64,000 bases of DNA from Gammaproteobacteria bacterium (lineage in GTDB: Bacteria > Pseudomonadota > Gammaproteobacteria > Pseudomonadales > Ketobacteraceae). Of the stretch, positions 37,028-48,021 are shown piece by piece. Each line of letters begins with the position of its first letter. The first letter of the stretch is position 1. Under the pieces are notes generated by a model. It had not been told where the DNA came from. It was given only the letters and a program-made list of their open reading frames with translations, and made no database searches. The position numbers and the translations under genes were made by a program. The DNA lies in NCBI GenBank assembly GCA_013178375.1, contig JABLXQ010000001.1, forward strand, positions 1 to 64,000. The letters are read 5' to 3'.

Positions 37028-38245
37028 TCAGCTCCGGGCCAGCATGGAGTGGCTGGCCACGGCCGACCATTCCAGCGCTTCCAGATAGATGTCCCACAAC
37101 AGCGCTGCGGTCATGCCCAGCAACAGGGAATCCTCGAAACGACCGGCTTCATACGCCTCTACCGCCCGCAGCACCTGGCCGATATCGCCGCCGCCGGTGA
37201 CCAGAGCCAGCTCCAGCTCCGCCGACAGCGGCATCTGCGACACGATTTCCTCCAACGGCCGGTCCAGCAGCGCGGCCAGCAGGGAAAACAGCCCCGCCGT
37301 GAAATAGCTGCCGGGATTCTGCCGCTTCAGCTGTTTCGCCACCAGTTCGCACATCTTGGCCCTGACGATGGCCGTTACCAGCAGTTCGTGGGGCTTGTTG
37401 TCGACAGTGGACAGCGCCAGCATGCTGGCCCAGCGCCGCAGTTCGTAGGACCCCAGGATGACGATGGTGTCCTCCACCGTTTTCACCGTGCGCGACAGCC
37501 CGAACGACGCCGAATTCACCACCCGCATCAGCTTGTAGGACAGGCGTGGGTCCTGGCAGATGATGCGCGCCACACTCTCCACGTCATAATCGTCCCGGCC
37601 CAGCTCCCCCAGCAGGCTGATGATCACCTGATGGGACGCCGGCACCGAGTTGGCCGCCATCACGTGGGGCCGGCACAGGAAATAGCCCTGGAAATAATCG
37701 AAGCCCAGTGCTTTGTACAGCTCGAATTCCTCGTGGGTTTCCACCTTCTCCGCCAGCAGCTTGCCCTTGGTGTTGCCGCACAGACGGATGCGCGCCAGCT
37801 GCTCCTTGACCCGCTCCACCCCCAGCGCCATCACATCCAGCTTGATGAAGCTGGCCACGGCGATCAGGGGTTTCCAGGCATCGGAATAGACGAAATCATC
37901 CAGCGCCACCCGGTAGCCCAGGGACACCAGATTCTTCACTTCCTGGATCACGTCTTTGTCTACCGCCACATCTTCCAGCACCTCGGGAATCAGCAGCTTC
38001 TGCAGGCCCTTGGGCAGGGCGCCGGTGACCAGCATTTCATGGGGGATGTTGACCAGTGCGGGCTTGCCGTTGGTGATTTTTTCCAGGCCGATTTCGGAGA
38101 AGGCATTGACCAGAACCTGCATCGACGCCTTGCTGGGGTCGTCGATCACCGCATGCTGCACGCGGCCGCCCCGGTACAACAATTCATACGCAATGGCATT
38201 CAGCTGGCGGTCGAAAACCGGTTGCCGCGCAAGAAATATTTCCAT
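37028..38245 (-). CDS. EAL-HDOD signalling protein (YuxH-like)
   Basis: A 405-residue cytoplasmic protein with an N-terminal EAL-like domain (MEIFLARQPVFDRQLNAIAY, then ELLYRGG) and a C-terminal HDOD domain from about 200 (SVPASHQVIISLLGEL, RLSYKLMRVVNSASFG, LRRWASMLAL). The EAL catalytic motifs are degenerate: ELL in place of EAL and DDFVYSD instead of DDFGTG, so cyclic di-GMP hydrolysis is unlikely and ligand or protein binding is more plausible. ATG 38245 is the conserved start. It is the first gene left of the ribosomal protein pair. Confidence 0.9.
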   Translation of the reverse strand: MEIFLARQPVFDRQLNAIAYELLYRGGRVQHAVIDDPSKASMQVLVNAFSEIGLEKITNGKPALVNIPHEMLVTGALPKGLQKLLIPEVLEDVAVDKDVIQEVKNLVSLGYRVALDDFVYSDAWKPLIAVASFIKLDVMALGVERVKEQLARIRLCGNTKGKLLAEKVETHEEFELYKALGFDYFQGYFLCRPHVMAANSVPASHQVIISLLGELGRDDYDVESVARIICQDPRLSYKLMRVVNSASFGLSRTVKTVEDTIVILGSYELRRWASMLALSTVDNKPHELLVTAIVRAKMCELVAKQLKRQNPGSYFTAGLFSLLAALLDRPLEEIVSQMPLSAELELALVTGGGDIGQVLRAVEAYEAGRFEDSLLLGMTAALLWDIYLEALEWSAVASHSMLARS

Positions 38246-38372
38246 GAAGATTGAGCCCCGGAGGGTGACACAACTGGCATCGTTAAAGTGTGGCAGAAAA
38301 ACCCGGAACCACAACGCGGACAAAGGTGGGAGGGATGACGAGACGGGATCGGCGGAGGCGGTTCAGGAACGC

Positions 38373-38405
38373 AAAAAGCCGGGGAGGCTCGCGCCCACCC
38401 GGCTT
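38373..38405 (-). terminator. rpmG: Rho-independent terminator after rpmG
   Basis: On the minus strand, AAGCCGGG (38405-38398) pairs with CCCGGCTT (38383-38376) around a 14-nt loop, followed by TTT. It lies 22 bp past the rpmG stop. Confidence 0.8.
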
Positions 38406-38427
38406 GGAGGAATGCTACAAAAATCAA

Positions 38428-38583
38428 TTACTTGATTTTGGCTTCCTTGAACAGCACATGCTTGCGGACGACGGGATCAAACTTTTTGATCTCCATCTTC
38501 TCGGGCATGGTGCGCTTGTTCTTGGTAGTGGTATAGAAATAACCAGTACCAGCGCTGGAAACGAGTTTGATTTTGTCACGCAT
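38428..38583 (-). CDS. rpmG: 50S ribosomal protein L33
   Basis: A 51-residue protein: [20 protein letters not shown], then [20 protein letters not shown] and [11 protein letters not shown]. This is the zinc-free L33 type, lacking the four Cys of the Zn-ribbon form. It is too short for many gene finders but sequence and context (11 bp after rpmB, with a terminator beyond) are clear. L33 is a small subunit of the 50S ribosome near the E site. Confidence 0.96.
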   Translation of the reverse strand: MRDKIKLVSSAGTGYFYTTTKNKRTMPEKMEIKKFDPVVRKHVLFKEAKIK

Positions 38584-38594
38584 GGGTCAATTCC

Positions 38595-38831
38595 TCAGAC
38601 TTTTTCGCCACGGGCGCGGATGTCAGCCAGCACCTGATCGATGCCCAGCTTGTCGATGATCCGCATACCCTTGGAAGATATACGCAGTTTCACAAAGCGC
38701 TTTTCGTTCTCAACCCAGAAACGGTGATGGTGCAGGTTGGGTTCAAAACGGCGCTTGGTTTTGTTGTTCGCGTGAGATACGTTGTTGCCGACGATCGGAC
38801 GCTTGCCGGTAACCTGACAAACCTTAGCCAT
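38595..38831 (-). CDS. rpmB: 50S ribosomal protein L28
   Basis: A 78-residue protein: [40 protein letters not shown], then [20 protein letters not shown]. This is standard L28 without extra zinc Cys residues. ATG 38831 has GGAGAA upstream. It is first in the rpmB-rpmG operon; the promoter at 38910-38938 drives both. Confidence 0.97.
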   Translation of the reverse strand: MAKVCQVTGKRPIVGNNVSHANNKTKRRFEPNLHHHRFWVENEKRFVKLRISSKGMRIIDKLGIDQVLADIRARGEKV

Positions 38832-38909
38832 TGCCTTTTCTCCAAATCGGCCGCGCCGCTGACCGGCACAACCCTTCAATACAGTGAGACTCTACCCGAG
38901 AGGGGCTGC

Positions 38910-38938
38910 TTTATACCAAAAGCGTTTGGTGAAAGCAA
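38910..38938 (-). promoter_or_regulatory. Sigma-70 promoter of rpmB-rpmG
   Basis: On the minus strand, TTGCTT (-35, 38938-38933) is separated by 17 bp from TATAAA (-10, 38915-38910). That is a close match to consensus with ideal spacing, about 80 bp before the rpmB ATG. Confidence 0.75.
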
Positions 38939-39066
38939 CCGCGCGGGTGGATCGGGTCGCCGGTTTCGGCCGATCCGTGGCCGGGCAGACAGGATTGCCG
39001 GTTGCAGCACCCAGTGAATGATTCGACAATGCGGGTCACGCTCCCCCTCACGGAATTACCACCCCC

Positions 39067-39720
39067 ATGGACAAACCCCTTGCCCAGGTTCTGATCGTTG
39101 ATGACCACCCGCTGTACCTGGATGGCGTGACCGCGCTGCTGCGGGATCTGTTCGGAGCGGTGAACATCCTGCAGGCCGCCAGCGGCCGGGATGCCCTGGC
39201 CATCGCCGATACCCGCAGCGATCTGGACTGGATCTTCCTGGATTACACCCTGCCGGACTGCACCGGGCTGACGTTGCTGCGCACGCTGCGGGAAAACATG
39301 ATCACGGCCCCGGTGGTGATGGTGTCCGGCGCCGACCAGGTGGCGCTGGTAACCGAGGCCCTGGACCTGGGCGCCAGCGGCTTCATCGCCAAGACCGGCG
39401 CCCGTGACGATTACCGTCAGTGCCTGGCGGTGATCGAGGCCGGTGGCACCTATCTTCCGGCCGGTGTGGCACAGGCGGTGGCCCACTACCGCGCCACCGT
39501 ACAGGCGGAACGCAACCGCATCCGCAAGCAGATCAGCCAACGTCAGAACGACGTGCTGCTGCTGATCGCCGCCGGCTACAGCAACGGCGAGATTGCCACC
39601 GCCCTGGGCATTTCCGAGCACACCGTGAAGGCCCACGTGTCCACCCTGATGCAGTTGCTGAATGCCGACAACCGGGTGCACTGCATTGCTGAAGCACGGG
39701 AGTTGGGGCTGATCAGCTAG
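39067..39720 (+). CDS. LuxR-type (NarL family) response regulator
   Basis: A 217-residue protein with an N-terminal receiver (VLIVDDHPLYLDG; phosphoacceptor D59 in IFLDYTLPD; Lys in FIAKTGARDD) and a C-terminal LuxR HTH (QISQRQNDVLLLIAAGYSN, IATALGISEHTVKAHVSTLM). It should bind DNA as a dimer when phosphorylated. It is convergent with, and overlaps by 8 bp, the hybrid kinase gene at 39713, which is the likely partner. Its targets are unknown. Confidence 0.92.
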   Translation: MDKPLAQVLIVDDHPLYLDGVTALLRDLFGAVNILQAASGRDALAIADTRSDLDWIFLDYTLPDCTGLTLLRTLRENMITAPVVMVSGADQVALVTEALDLGASGFIAKTGARDDYRQCLAVIEAGGTYLPAGVAQAVAHYRATVQAERNRIRKQISQRQNDVLLLIAAGYSNGEIATALGISEHTVKAHVSTLMQLLNADNRVHCIAEARELGLIS

Positions 39721-41428
39721 GGCCTGTTAACAGCTGGTGCATGACCTTGCGCAGCTGTACCGGCTTCACTGGCTTGTGCAGCAGGTGGAATTGCTGCCGG
39801 CGGATCGACTGCACCAGGGCCGGATCGGTGTCGCCGCTCATCAGCAGGGCCGGCAGATCGTCGCTGGTCTTTTCCCGCACTGCCCGGATCAGATCGATGC
39901 CGTGCACACCGCCGTCCAGCCGGTAGTCCGACAGGATAAGGTCGGGGGTAGGCCCTGCACTGTTCAGGCAGGCCAGCGCGTCGTCCATCCCGGGAGCGGT
40001 CAGGGCAGTGCAGCCCCAGTCCTGCAACAGCGCCGCCAGGGCCTGCAGGATTACGGGGTCATCGTCCACCACCAGCACGCAGTGGCCGGCCACGTCCAGC
40101 TGCTGCGGATGAACCGCCTGCTGGATGTGGCTGGCATCACCCCGGGGCAGGCTGACCACCACCGTGGTGCCGATGCCCGGCGTCGAATTCAGGCGCAGGG
40201 CGTGTCCCAGCAGACGGCAGATGCGGCTGACGATGGACAATCCCAACCCCAGCCCGCGACTGGCCAGACGGGCCTCGTTGTCGACCTGGAAATACTCGGT
40301 GAATACCTTGTGCTGGTCGTCGTCGGCGATGCCCACGCCGGTGTCGGTCACCGTCAGCTGCACACCATCCGCCTCCGGCAACAGCCGCACGACGATGGAA
40401 CCGTCGGCAGTGAATTTCACCGCGTTGTCCAGCAGGTTGCGCACCACCCGCGCCAGCAGCACCGGATCGGTTTCCACCACCGCGTCGTCGCCGGACAGCA
40501 CCAGGCTCAGCCCTTTGGCCTGGGCCAGGGATTGGAATTCATTGACGATGGGCTGCAGGAAATGGCGCAGCAGAAAATGCTGGCGCCGCACATTGAGTTC
40601 GCGCGATTCCAGCCGCGACAGTTCCAGCAATGCGTTGAGCAGATCACTGAGGGATTCGTGGGAACCCAGCGCCTGTCGTGCCAGTGTGCGCATCTCCAGA
40701 TCGCTGTCTCCCACGCGCACATTGATGCATTCCAGAAAAAAGCCCAGCGCCTGCAGCGGCTGGCGCAGATCATGGCTGGCGGCGGCGAGAAAACTGGATT
40801 TGGACTGGTTGGCCCGCTCGGCATCGTCCCGCGCGCGGGTCACTTCCTGCAGCAGGGTCTGGTTTTCCAGGTCCAGCGAAATGTAGCCAGTGATGATGCG
40901 GTGCACCGTGGTGCTGATGGCGAGCATGGCGCCGAGAAAGGCAAAACTCAGAAACGCGGTGGCCGACAGCCCGAGCGAGTAGTAGTGGAAAATCAGCGCC
41001 AGAAAAATTGGCGTGGCAAAGGCAATGTAGGCGGGCAGGCAGGCGGCCAGCGCGGGCAATGTCGCGCAGATCATGCCAGCCAGTACCAGTGAAATGAAAA
41101 TCACCATTTCGCCGGAAACGTTGTGCATGAACAGCAGCGGCACCACGCCCCAACAGCAACCCGCCACCGCCATTGATGCTACCAACTGCCAGCGGACGCG
41201 GCGATATTCTTCGGTGGTCTGGGCCGCCTGCCACCAGCGGTCCAGCAGCAGGATGCGCAGACCATGGGCCAGCAGAAAGATCACAAACCAAAGGATGACA
41301 TCCAGGCCCGGGGCGTTGCGCCAGATGACGTAGGCAGTAATGGCCACCGCCAGCGCATGGGGCCAGCCGGTCACCCGCAACTGCCGGAATGCGTAATCCA
41401 CTTGCCGTTTGCCGATGGCCGAGTTCAC
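39713..41428 (-). CDS. Hybrid sensor histidine kinase with C-terminal receiver
   Basis: A 571-residue protein. The N-terminal ~185 residues hold about six membrane helices without a periplasmic domain, followed by a coiled coil, HisKA with H219 in ASHDLRQPLQALGF, HATPase (NLLDNAVKFT, DTGVGIADDD, RGLGLGLSIV) and a receiver with D501 in ILSDYRLDGG. The HDLRQPLQAL box is typical of kinases paired with LuxR regulators. GTG 41428 was chosen because GGAG is 8 nt upstream; in-frame codons continue to 41572. The 3' ends of this gene and the LuxR gene overlap by 8 bp. Confidence 0.9.
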   Translation of the reverse strand: MNSAIGKRQVDYAFRQLRVTGWPHALAVAITAYVIWRNAPGLDVILWFVIFLLAHGLRILLLDRWWQAAQTTEEYRRVRWQLVASMAVAGCCWGVVPLLFMHNVSGEMVIFISLVLAGMICATLPALAACLPAYIAFATPIFLALIFHYYSLGLSATAFLSFAFLGAMLAISTTVHRIITGYISLDLENQTLLQEVTRARDDAERANQSKSSFLAAASHDLRQPLQALGFFLECINVRVGDSDLEMRTLARQALGSHESLSDLLNALLELSRLESRELNVRRQHFLLRHFLQPIVNEFQSLAQAKGLSLVLSGDDAVVETDPVLLARVVRNLLDNAVKFTADGSIVVRLLPEADGVQLTVTDTGVGIADDDQHKVFTEYFQVDNEARLASRGLGLGLSIVSRICRLLGHALRLNSTPGIGTTVVVSLPRGDASHIQQAVHPQQLDVAGHCVLVVDDDPVILQALAALLQDWGCTALTAPGMDDALACLNSAGPTPDLILSDYRLDGGVHGIDLIRAVREKTSDDLPALLMSGDTDPALVQSIRRQQFHLLHKPVKPVQLRKVMHQLLTGPS

Positions 41429-41568
41429 CTGGTTTTCTCCGCTGGGATGGTTTGGGTTAGCCGTTCTTTTGTGCGCCTGCACTGCAAAGGAATTGGACGA
41501 TAGTGTCAACCCCACTTTCGTACTACCGGTAAGAGTTCCGGCACTGATAACTGCGCCAGTTCGAAGCC

Positions 41569-42243
41569 TCACAACAACCCCCGCTCCGCCAGCGACACCA
41601 CTTCACTGTCCCCGATCACCAGATGGTCCAGCACCCGCACGTCCACCAGATCCAGCGCCTGCTGCAGCCGGCGGGTGATGTGCTGGTCGGCCTGGCTCGG
41701 CTCCGCCACCCCCGACGGATGGTTGTGCGCAAAAATCACCGCCGCCGCGTTGTGGGCCAGCACCCGCTTCACCACTTCGCGCGGATAGACGGACGCGCCG
41801 TCGATGGTGCCGGTGAACAGCTCCTCGAAGCGGATTAACCGGTTCTGGTTGTCCAGAAACAGGCAGGCGAACACTTCGTGGTGATACCCCCGCAACCGTG
41901 CCCGCAGATATTGCCGGGTGGCGGCAGGACTGGTGAAAGCATCGCTTCTATCCAGGGTGGTTTCCAAATAACGCTTGCCCAGTTCCAGGCACGCCTGCAA
42001 CTGCACCCACTTGGCCGGGCCCATGCCTTTGACTTCCTCGAACCGCTGCGGCGTGGCGTCCATCACCCCGCGCAGGCCGTCGAAATGGGTCAGCAGATCC
42101 CGCGCCAGTTCCACCGCGCTTTTGCCCTGAATCCCGGTGCGCAGAAAGATGGCGAGCAGCTCGCTGTCGGACAGGCTGGCGCCACCCCGCTGCAGCAGTT
42201 TTTCCCGGGGGCGTTCGTCAACGGGCCAGTCGGTGATGGCCAT
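41569..42243 (-). CDS. radC: RadC family JAMM-domain protein
   Basis: A 224-residue protein: N-terminal [20 protein letters not shown] with a helix-hairpin-helix (LLQ.. to VKGMGPAKW), then a JAB1/MPN metalloprotease-like domain with [14 protein letters not shown]. Despite the name, a role in DNA repair is not established. ATG 42243 has AAGGAG upstream and is the usual RadC start. It is divergent from coaBC, the arrangement in Pseudomonas. Confidence 0.92.
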   Translation of the reverse strand: MAITDWPVDERPREKLLQRGGASLSDSELLAIFLRTGIQGKSAVELARDLLTHFDGLRGVMDATPQRFEEVKGMGPAKWVQLQACLELGKRYLETTLDRSDAFTSPAATRQYLRARLRGYHHEVFACLFLDNQNRLIRFEELFTGTIDGASVYPREVVKRVLAHNAAAVIFAHNHPSGVAEPSQADQHITRRLQQALDLVDVRVLDHLVIGDSEVVSLAERGLL

Positions 42244-42432
42244 AGGGGTCTCCTTGCATGACGGTCTCCTTGAAAGCATGCGTCCGAAAAGTCGGACTTC
42301 CATCAATAGACAGCCAGTCGAAAAGGAAGCGTATACTTTCAAAATCAAATCCCGGGTCTTATAGTCGCAGGCATTGCGAAATCGCCGGGCGCGGCCCGGT
42401 ACACGGCATTATCCGCAACGGAATCCGAAGCT

Positions 42433-43647
42433 ATGTTGAGACTGGCGAACCGCCGCATCATCGTGGGCGTTACGGGCGGCATCGCTGCCTACAAGAGCGC
42501 GGAGCTGATCCGCCGGCTGAAGGACCAGGGCGCCGACGTGCGGGCGGTGATGACCGCCGCCGCGCAGGAATTCATTACGCCGCTGACCCTGCAGGCCCTG
42601 TCCGGCAACCCGGTGCACACCACGCTGCTGGACACCGAGGCCGAGGCCGCCATGGGCCATATCGAACTGGCGCGCTGGGGCGACCTGATCCTGATCGCAC
42701 CCGCCAGCGCCGATTTCATCGCGCGCCTTGCGCACGGCCACGGCAACGACCTGCTCACCACCCTCTGCCTCGCGGCCCGCTGCCCCATCGCGGTGGCGCC
42801 GGCCATGAACCAGGCCATGTGGGCGTCGTCCGCCAACCAGGCCAATCTGGCCCAGCTGAAGGATCGCGGCATTCACCAGTTCGGCCCGGCGGAAGGCTCG
42901 CAGGCCTGCGGCGATGTGGGCCTTGGCCGCATGCTGGAAGCGACCCAGCTGGCGGACATGGCCGCCGATCTGTTTCCCTCGAATATTCTCACCGGCAGGC
43001 GCGTGGTAATCACCGCCGGCCCCACCCGCGAGGCCATCGACCCGGTGCGCTTCATCAGCAATCACAGTTCCGGAAAAATGGGCTTTGCCCTGGCGGAAGC
43101 GGCGCGGGATGCCGGTGCCCAGGTGACGCTGATCAGCGGACCGGTGCATCTGGCGACGCCGGAGCGGGTGCGGCGCATTGATGTCATCAGCGCCCAGGAC
43201 ATGCTGCAGGCGGCGCTCGATCAGTCCATCCAGACCGACATCTTTATCGCAACCGCAGCAGTAGCGGATTTCCGCCCGCAAAATTCACCAGACCAGAAAA
43301 TCAAGAAACAGGATAATAGCGGCGTCATGACCCTGACCCTGGTGGAAAATCCCGACATCGTCGCCACCATCGCCCGCCAGCAGCCCAAGCCGTTCACCGT
43401 GGGATTCGCCGCCGAAACGCGGGATGTGGTGAATTACGCGCGGCAGAAAATCAGCCGCAAGAACCTGGACATGATCGTGGCCAACGACGTTAGCCGGGGG
43501 GACATCGGCTTCAACAGTGACGAAAACGCCGTTACGGTGCTCTGGCCCAATGGCGAACAGGTACTGGATCTGGCCAGCAAGCACCAGATTGCCCGCAGCA
43601 TCGTGGCCTTGATCGCGCAGCGCCTGACAGGGCAGGCCGGTGGTTAG
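42433..43647 (+). CDS. coaBC: Bifunctional phosphopantothenoylcysteine decarboxylase/phosphopantothenate-cysteine ligase
   Basis: A 404-residue enzyme joining CoaC and CoaB. CoaC (about 1-185): VGVTGGIAAYKSAELIRRLK, the active-site His in GHIELARWGDL, and PAMNQAMW for substrate binding. CoaB (from ~190): RRVVITAGPTREAIDPVRFI, SSGKMGFALAEAA and NDVSRGDIGF. It makes 4'-phosphopantetheine for CoA from phosphopantothenate, Cys and CTP. Length is normal. In Pseudomonas dut usually lies between coaBC and algC; here algC comes 104 bp later with no dut. Confidence 0.96.
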   Translation: MLRLANRRIIVGVTGGIAAYKSAELIRRLKDQGADVRAVMTAAAQEFITPLTLQALSGNPVHTTLLDTEAEAAMGHIELARWGDLILIAPASADFIARLAHGHGNDLLTTLCLAARCPIAVAPAMNQAMWASSANQANLAQLKDRGIHQFGPAEGSQACGDVGLGRMLEATQLADMAADLFPSNILTGRRVVITAGPTREAIDPVRFISNHSSGKMGFALAEAARDAGAQVTLISGPVHLATPERVRRIDVISAQDMLQAALDQSIQTDIFIATAAVADFRPQNSPDQKIKKQDNSGVMTLTLVENPDIVATIARQQPKPFTVGFAAETRDVVNYARQKISRKNLDMIVANDVSRGDIGFNSDENAVTVLWPNGEQVLDLASKHQIARSIVALIAQRLTGQAGG

Positions 43648-43751
43648 CTGCTAGTCTTATTCTGCGGGGGAATGTGCGGCCCGGCGTCCAGGCCGTTGTT
43701 GTCAGGTTGAACCCGGATCGAATTCGGATCGAAAGCAAGGAAAACTCCAGA

Positions 43752-46418
43752 ATGGCGAAGAAGAAAGCGCCCGATCAAGCACCGGTTGCAACCACTGCAC
43801 CTACCCCGGCCGACACCGCGCCTGCGGACGCCAGCCCTGCGCCCAGGCTGCGCTCCGGCCTGCTGCCGATCATGTTGCCGGTGCTGGCGGGTTCGGTCGT
43901 GGTCGTGCTGGTAACCGGACTGCTGCTGTTCATGCTGGTGATCCAGGGTGGCAGCCAACGCCAGATGGCGATTCTGGGCACCAATGCAGCCCAGCAATTC
44001 CTGGGCTATCTGGTGCAGCAGGCCCGCACCTTCGACGCCCTCACCGGTGCGCTGGCCCGGGATCCCGCTGTCCTGGCCGCCTTGCAGGATGGCACTCCGG
44101 AGGCCATCGCCGCCCGCACCGCCAGTCTCAAACAGCAATTGCCCGCCGCCACCAACGTGCAGTTGTACACCCGCGGCAGCGCGAAGAAGGATGCTCGCAC
44201 TGAACCCCCGGTCAGCTTCGCCCAGCTGGATATGGTCGCCCGGGCCGAAAAGAATGATTCCGCGCTGCCGGAAATCCATCTGCAGGAACAGAAGAAATTC
44301 CTCACCGTGGTGAAGGCCGTGCAGGACGGCAACCGCACCATCGGCACCCTGCTGGTCAGTTTCGATTTCAGCCAGATCCAGCCGCTGATGCCGCAGCTGG
44401 CGGGGGAACTTGGCTTCGTGGAAGTCATCCAGACCTTTTCCCAGAAACCCACTGTGCTCTACACCAGTGGTGATGCCGCCCACAAGCATGGTGAAGGCTA
44501 CCCGGCCCAGAGCGACATGATGCACTTCAGCGCCCGCTTCTACCCAGCCACCGCGGTGGACGCGATTGGCGCCAACGGCGGGCTGCTGTGGACCCTGATA
44601 GGTGTCGCTGCCGCTCTCGTCGCTGGCCTGGGCTTCGCGAGTCATTTCCTGCTGAACAGGGCGCTGCAGACGAACGCCACCGCACTGGCCGCCCATTTCC
44701 AGGCGCTGACCTCCCGCGACAAGCCGGTCCGCAAATTCACCCTGGGGATCTTTGCCTCCCTGTCGCAAACCATCGAGCGACTGTTCCTGGATTACGACGC
44801 CCGCACCCGCAGCGCCGCCCAGAAGGCACAGGTCACTGCCGGCAAGTCCAAGTCACTGCCGGATTTCGAACCCTCGCGCAGCAAACTCGACGATCTGGAC
44901 CTGGATATCCACGAAGACGACAGCGACCTGCTCAGCACCGCCAGTGACCACGACACCAACCCGCTGCTGATGGAAGACGATGGACCTGACAGCCTGGATC
45001 TGGACACCGTGGACATGGCGGTGCCCCAGAATGTGCGCATCGATGTGAAAATATCGCCGCAGATTTTTCGTGCCTATGACATCCGTGGCATCGTTGGCGA
45101 CACCCTGGATCACGACGTGGCCCATGCGATCGGCCGGGCGGTGGGCAGCGAAGCCCGCGACAGGAGCCAGAGCGCCGTCATCGTCGCCCGCGACGGCCGC
45201 CACTCCAGCCAGGATCTGGTGCAGGCCGTGGCGGAAGGCATCATGGCCAGTGGCGTCAACGTCATCGACATCGGCATGGTGCCCACCCCCGTGCTCTACT
45301 ACGCCACCAAGACCCTGACCACCCGCAGCGGCATCATGATCACCGGTAGCCACAACCCGCCGGAGTACAACGGCTTCAAGATCGTGATCAACGACGAGAC
45401 CCTGGCGCTGGACCGCATCCAGGCCCTGAAAAAGCGCATCGACGAGGGCAAGCTGCACAAGGGCAAGGGTGCCTACGAACGGCAGGAAGTCAGCGCCGAC
45501 TATATCGGCCGCATCAACAACGACGTGGTGCTGGCTAAGCCCATGCGTGTAGTGCTCGACAGCGGTAACGGCGTGGCCGGCCCCCTGGCAATGAAACTGC
45601 TGGATGGCCTGGGCTGTGCCGTCACCCCCCTGTACACCGACATTGACGGCAACTTCCCCAACCACCATCCGGACCCCAGCAATCCGGAAAATCTGGAAGA
45701 CCTGATCGACAACGTGCAGCGCACGGGCGCAGACCTGGGCATCGCCCTGGACGGCGACGGCGACCGCATCGGCATCGTCACCCCATCTGGCAAGATCATC
45801 TGGCCCGACCGTCTGCTGATGCTGTGCGCCCGGGATCTGCTGTCACGCAACCCCGGCGCCGACATCCTCTACGACGTGAAATGCACCCGCGATGTCGCGG
45901 AACTGGTGAGCAGCCTGGGGGGCCGCGCCATCATGTGCGCCACCGGCCATTCCCTGATGAAAGCCAAAATGAAGGAAACCGGGGCCGTGGTGGGCGGTGA
46001 GCTGTCCGGCCACATTTTCTTCAACGACCGCTGGTACGGTTTCGACGACGCCCTGTACACCGCCGCCCGGGTGCTGGAAATACTGTCCATGGAACCCTTG
46101 GGCGCCGACGATGTGTTCGCCGAGTTCCCGGAAAAGATCAATACGCCGGAGCTGCACATCAAGGTATCCGACTCCACCAAGTTCAATATCATGAAGAAGC
46201 TGGAGGAACAGGGTAAATTCCCGGGGGGAAATCTGGTCAAGATCGACGGACTCAGGGTAGACTTCCCCGACAGCTGGGGCCTGGTACGGGCTTCGAACAC
46301 CACCCCGGTGCTGGTCGCCCGCTTTGAAGCCGACACGGATGCGGCGCTGGAACAGGTGAAAACCATTTTCCGCGATCAGCTGAAAGCCGTGGAACCCGGC
46401 CTGAACATCCCGTTTTAA
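43752..46418 (+). CDS. algC: Phosphomannomutase/phosphoglucomutase with N-terminal membrane module
   Basis: An 888-residue protein. Residues ~440-888 are the AlgC enzyme: FRAYDIRGIVGD, the phosphoserine loop TGSHNPPEYNGFK (Ser about 532), metal-binding DGDGDRIG (about 667-674) and the sugar loop GGELSGHIFF. It interconverts mannose- or glucose-6-P and -1-P for exopolysaccharide and LPS. The N-terminal half has a short Pro/Ala-rich start, a membrane helix (~65-90), a periplasmic domain, a second helix (~290-315) and an acidic linker. ATG 43752 has AAGGA 10 nt upstream; the in-frame codons back to 43674 were rejected. Confidence 0.93.
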   Translation: MAKKKAPDQAPVATTAPTPADTAPADASPAPRLRSGLLPIMLPVLAGSVVVVLVTGLLLFMLVIQGGSQRQMAILGTNAAQQFLGYLVQQARTFDALTGALARDPAVLAALQDGTPEAIAARTASLKQQLPAATNVQLYTRGSAKKDARTEPPVSFAQLDMVARAEKNDSALPEIHLQEQKKFLTVVKAVQDGNRTIGTLLVSFDFSQIQPLMPQLAGELGFVEVIQTFSQKPTVLYTSGDAAHKHGEGYPAQSDMMHFSARFYPATAVDAIGANGGLLWTLIGVAAALVAGLGFASHFLLNRALQTNATALAAHFQALTSRDKPVRKFTLGIFASLSQTIERLFLDYDARTRSAAQKAQVTAGKSKSLPDFEPSRSKLDDLDLDIHEDDSDLLSTASDHDTNPLLMEDDGPDSLDLDTVDMAVPQNVRIDVKISPQIFRAYDIRGIVGDTLDHDVAHAIGRAVGSEARDRSQSAVIVARDGRHSSQDLVQAVAEGIMASGVNVIDIGMVPTPVLYYATKTLTTRSGIMITGSHNPPEYNGFKIVINDETLALDRIQALKKRIDEGKLHKGKGAYERQEVSADYIGRINNDVVLAKPMRVVLDSGNGVAGPLAMKLLDGLGCAVTPLYTDIDGNFPNHHPDPSNPENLEDLIDNVQRTGADLGIALDGDGDRIGIVTPSGKIIWPDRLLMLCARDLLSRNPGADILYDVKCTRDVAELVSSLGGRAIMCATGHSLMKAKMKETGAVVGGELSGHIFFNDRWYGFDDALYTAARVLEILSMEPLGADDVFAEFPEKINTPELHIKVSDSTKFNIMKKLEEQGKFPGGNLVKIDGLRVDFPDSWGLVRASNTTPVLVARFEADTDAALEQVKTIFRDQLKAVEPGLNIPF

Positions 46419-46455
46419 ACCCGCTCATTCCTTGCAGCACAGACGTAACCGTTAG

Positions 46456-47391
<936 letters not shown>

Positions 47392-47409
47392 CGGCAAGAG
47401 CACGCAACG

Positions 47410-48009
47410 ATGGCCACCAGCGAGCGCAAGGCATCCCGCAAAGAACAGATCCTCCAGGCTCTGGCCCACATGCTGGAAGCCACGCCCGGCGGACGCATCA
47501 CCACGGCGGCGCTGGCCAAGGAAGTGGGCGTGTCGGAAGCGGCACTCTACCGGCATTTTCCCAGCAAGGCGAAGATGTTCGAGGGACTGATCGAATTCGT
47601 CGAGCAGTCGCTGTTTTCCCGCATCAGCATGATCCTGAAGGAAGAGCCCGACGCCTTCACCCAGTGCGGCCAGATCCTGCAGCTGCTGCTGGGTTTTTCC
47701 GAGAAAAATCCCGGCATCACCCGCATCCTCACCGGCGACGCCATCACCGGTGAAACCGATCGCCTGCGCCAGCGGGTGATTCAGCTGTTCGATCGCATCG
47801 AGACCCAGTTGAAACAGGTGTTGCGGGAAGCGGAGCTGAAGGAAGGCAAGCGCACGCGGCTGTCGGCGACGCAGAGCGCCAATCTGATGTTGTCGGCGGC
47901 GGAAGGTCGGATTGGTCAGTACGTGCGGTCGGGTTTTCAGCGCATCCCCACCAGCGGCTGGGACGACCAGTGGCTACTGCTGGGCGAGTGTTTGTTCAGG
48001 CCTGCCTGA
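47410..48009 (+). CDS. slmA: Nucleoid occlusion factor SlmA
   Basis: A 199-residue TetR-fold protein: [20 protein letters not shown], then [20 protein letters not shown] and [20 protein letters not shown]. This sequence is characteristic of SlmA/Ttk, which binds specific sites on the chromosome and blocks FtsZ ring assembly over the nucleoid. It is the last gene of the coaBC-algC-argB-slmA run, 18 bp after argB. The downstream gene is convergent, 12 bp away. Confidence 0.93.
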   Translation: MATSERKASRKEQILQALAHMLEATPGGRITTAALAKEVGVSEAALYRHFPSKAKMFEGLIEFVEQSLFSRISMILKEEPDAFTQCGQILQLLLGFSEKNPGITRILTGDAITGETDRLRQRVIQLFDRIETQLKQVLREAELKEGKRTRLSATQSANLMLSAAEGRIGQYVRSGFQRIPTSGWDDQWLLLGECLFRPA

Positions 48010-48021
48010 CAGCCGCAGCCG

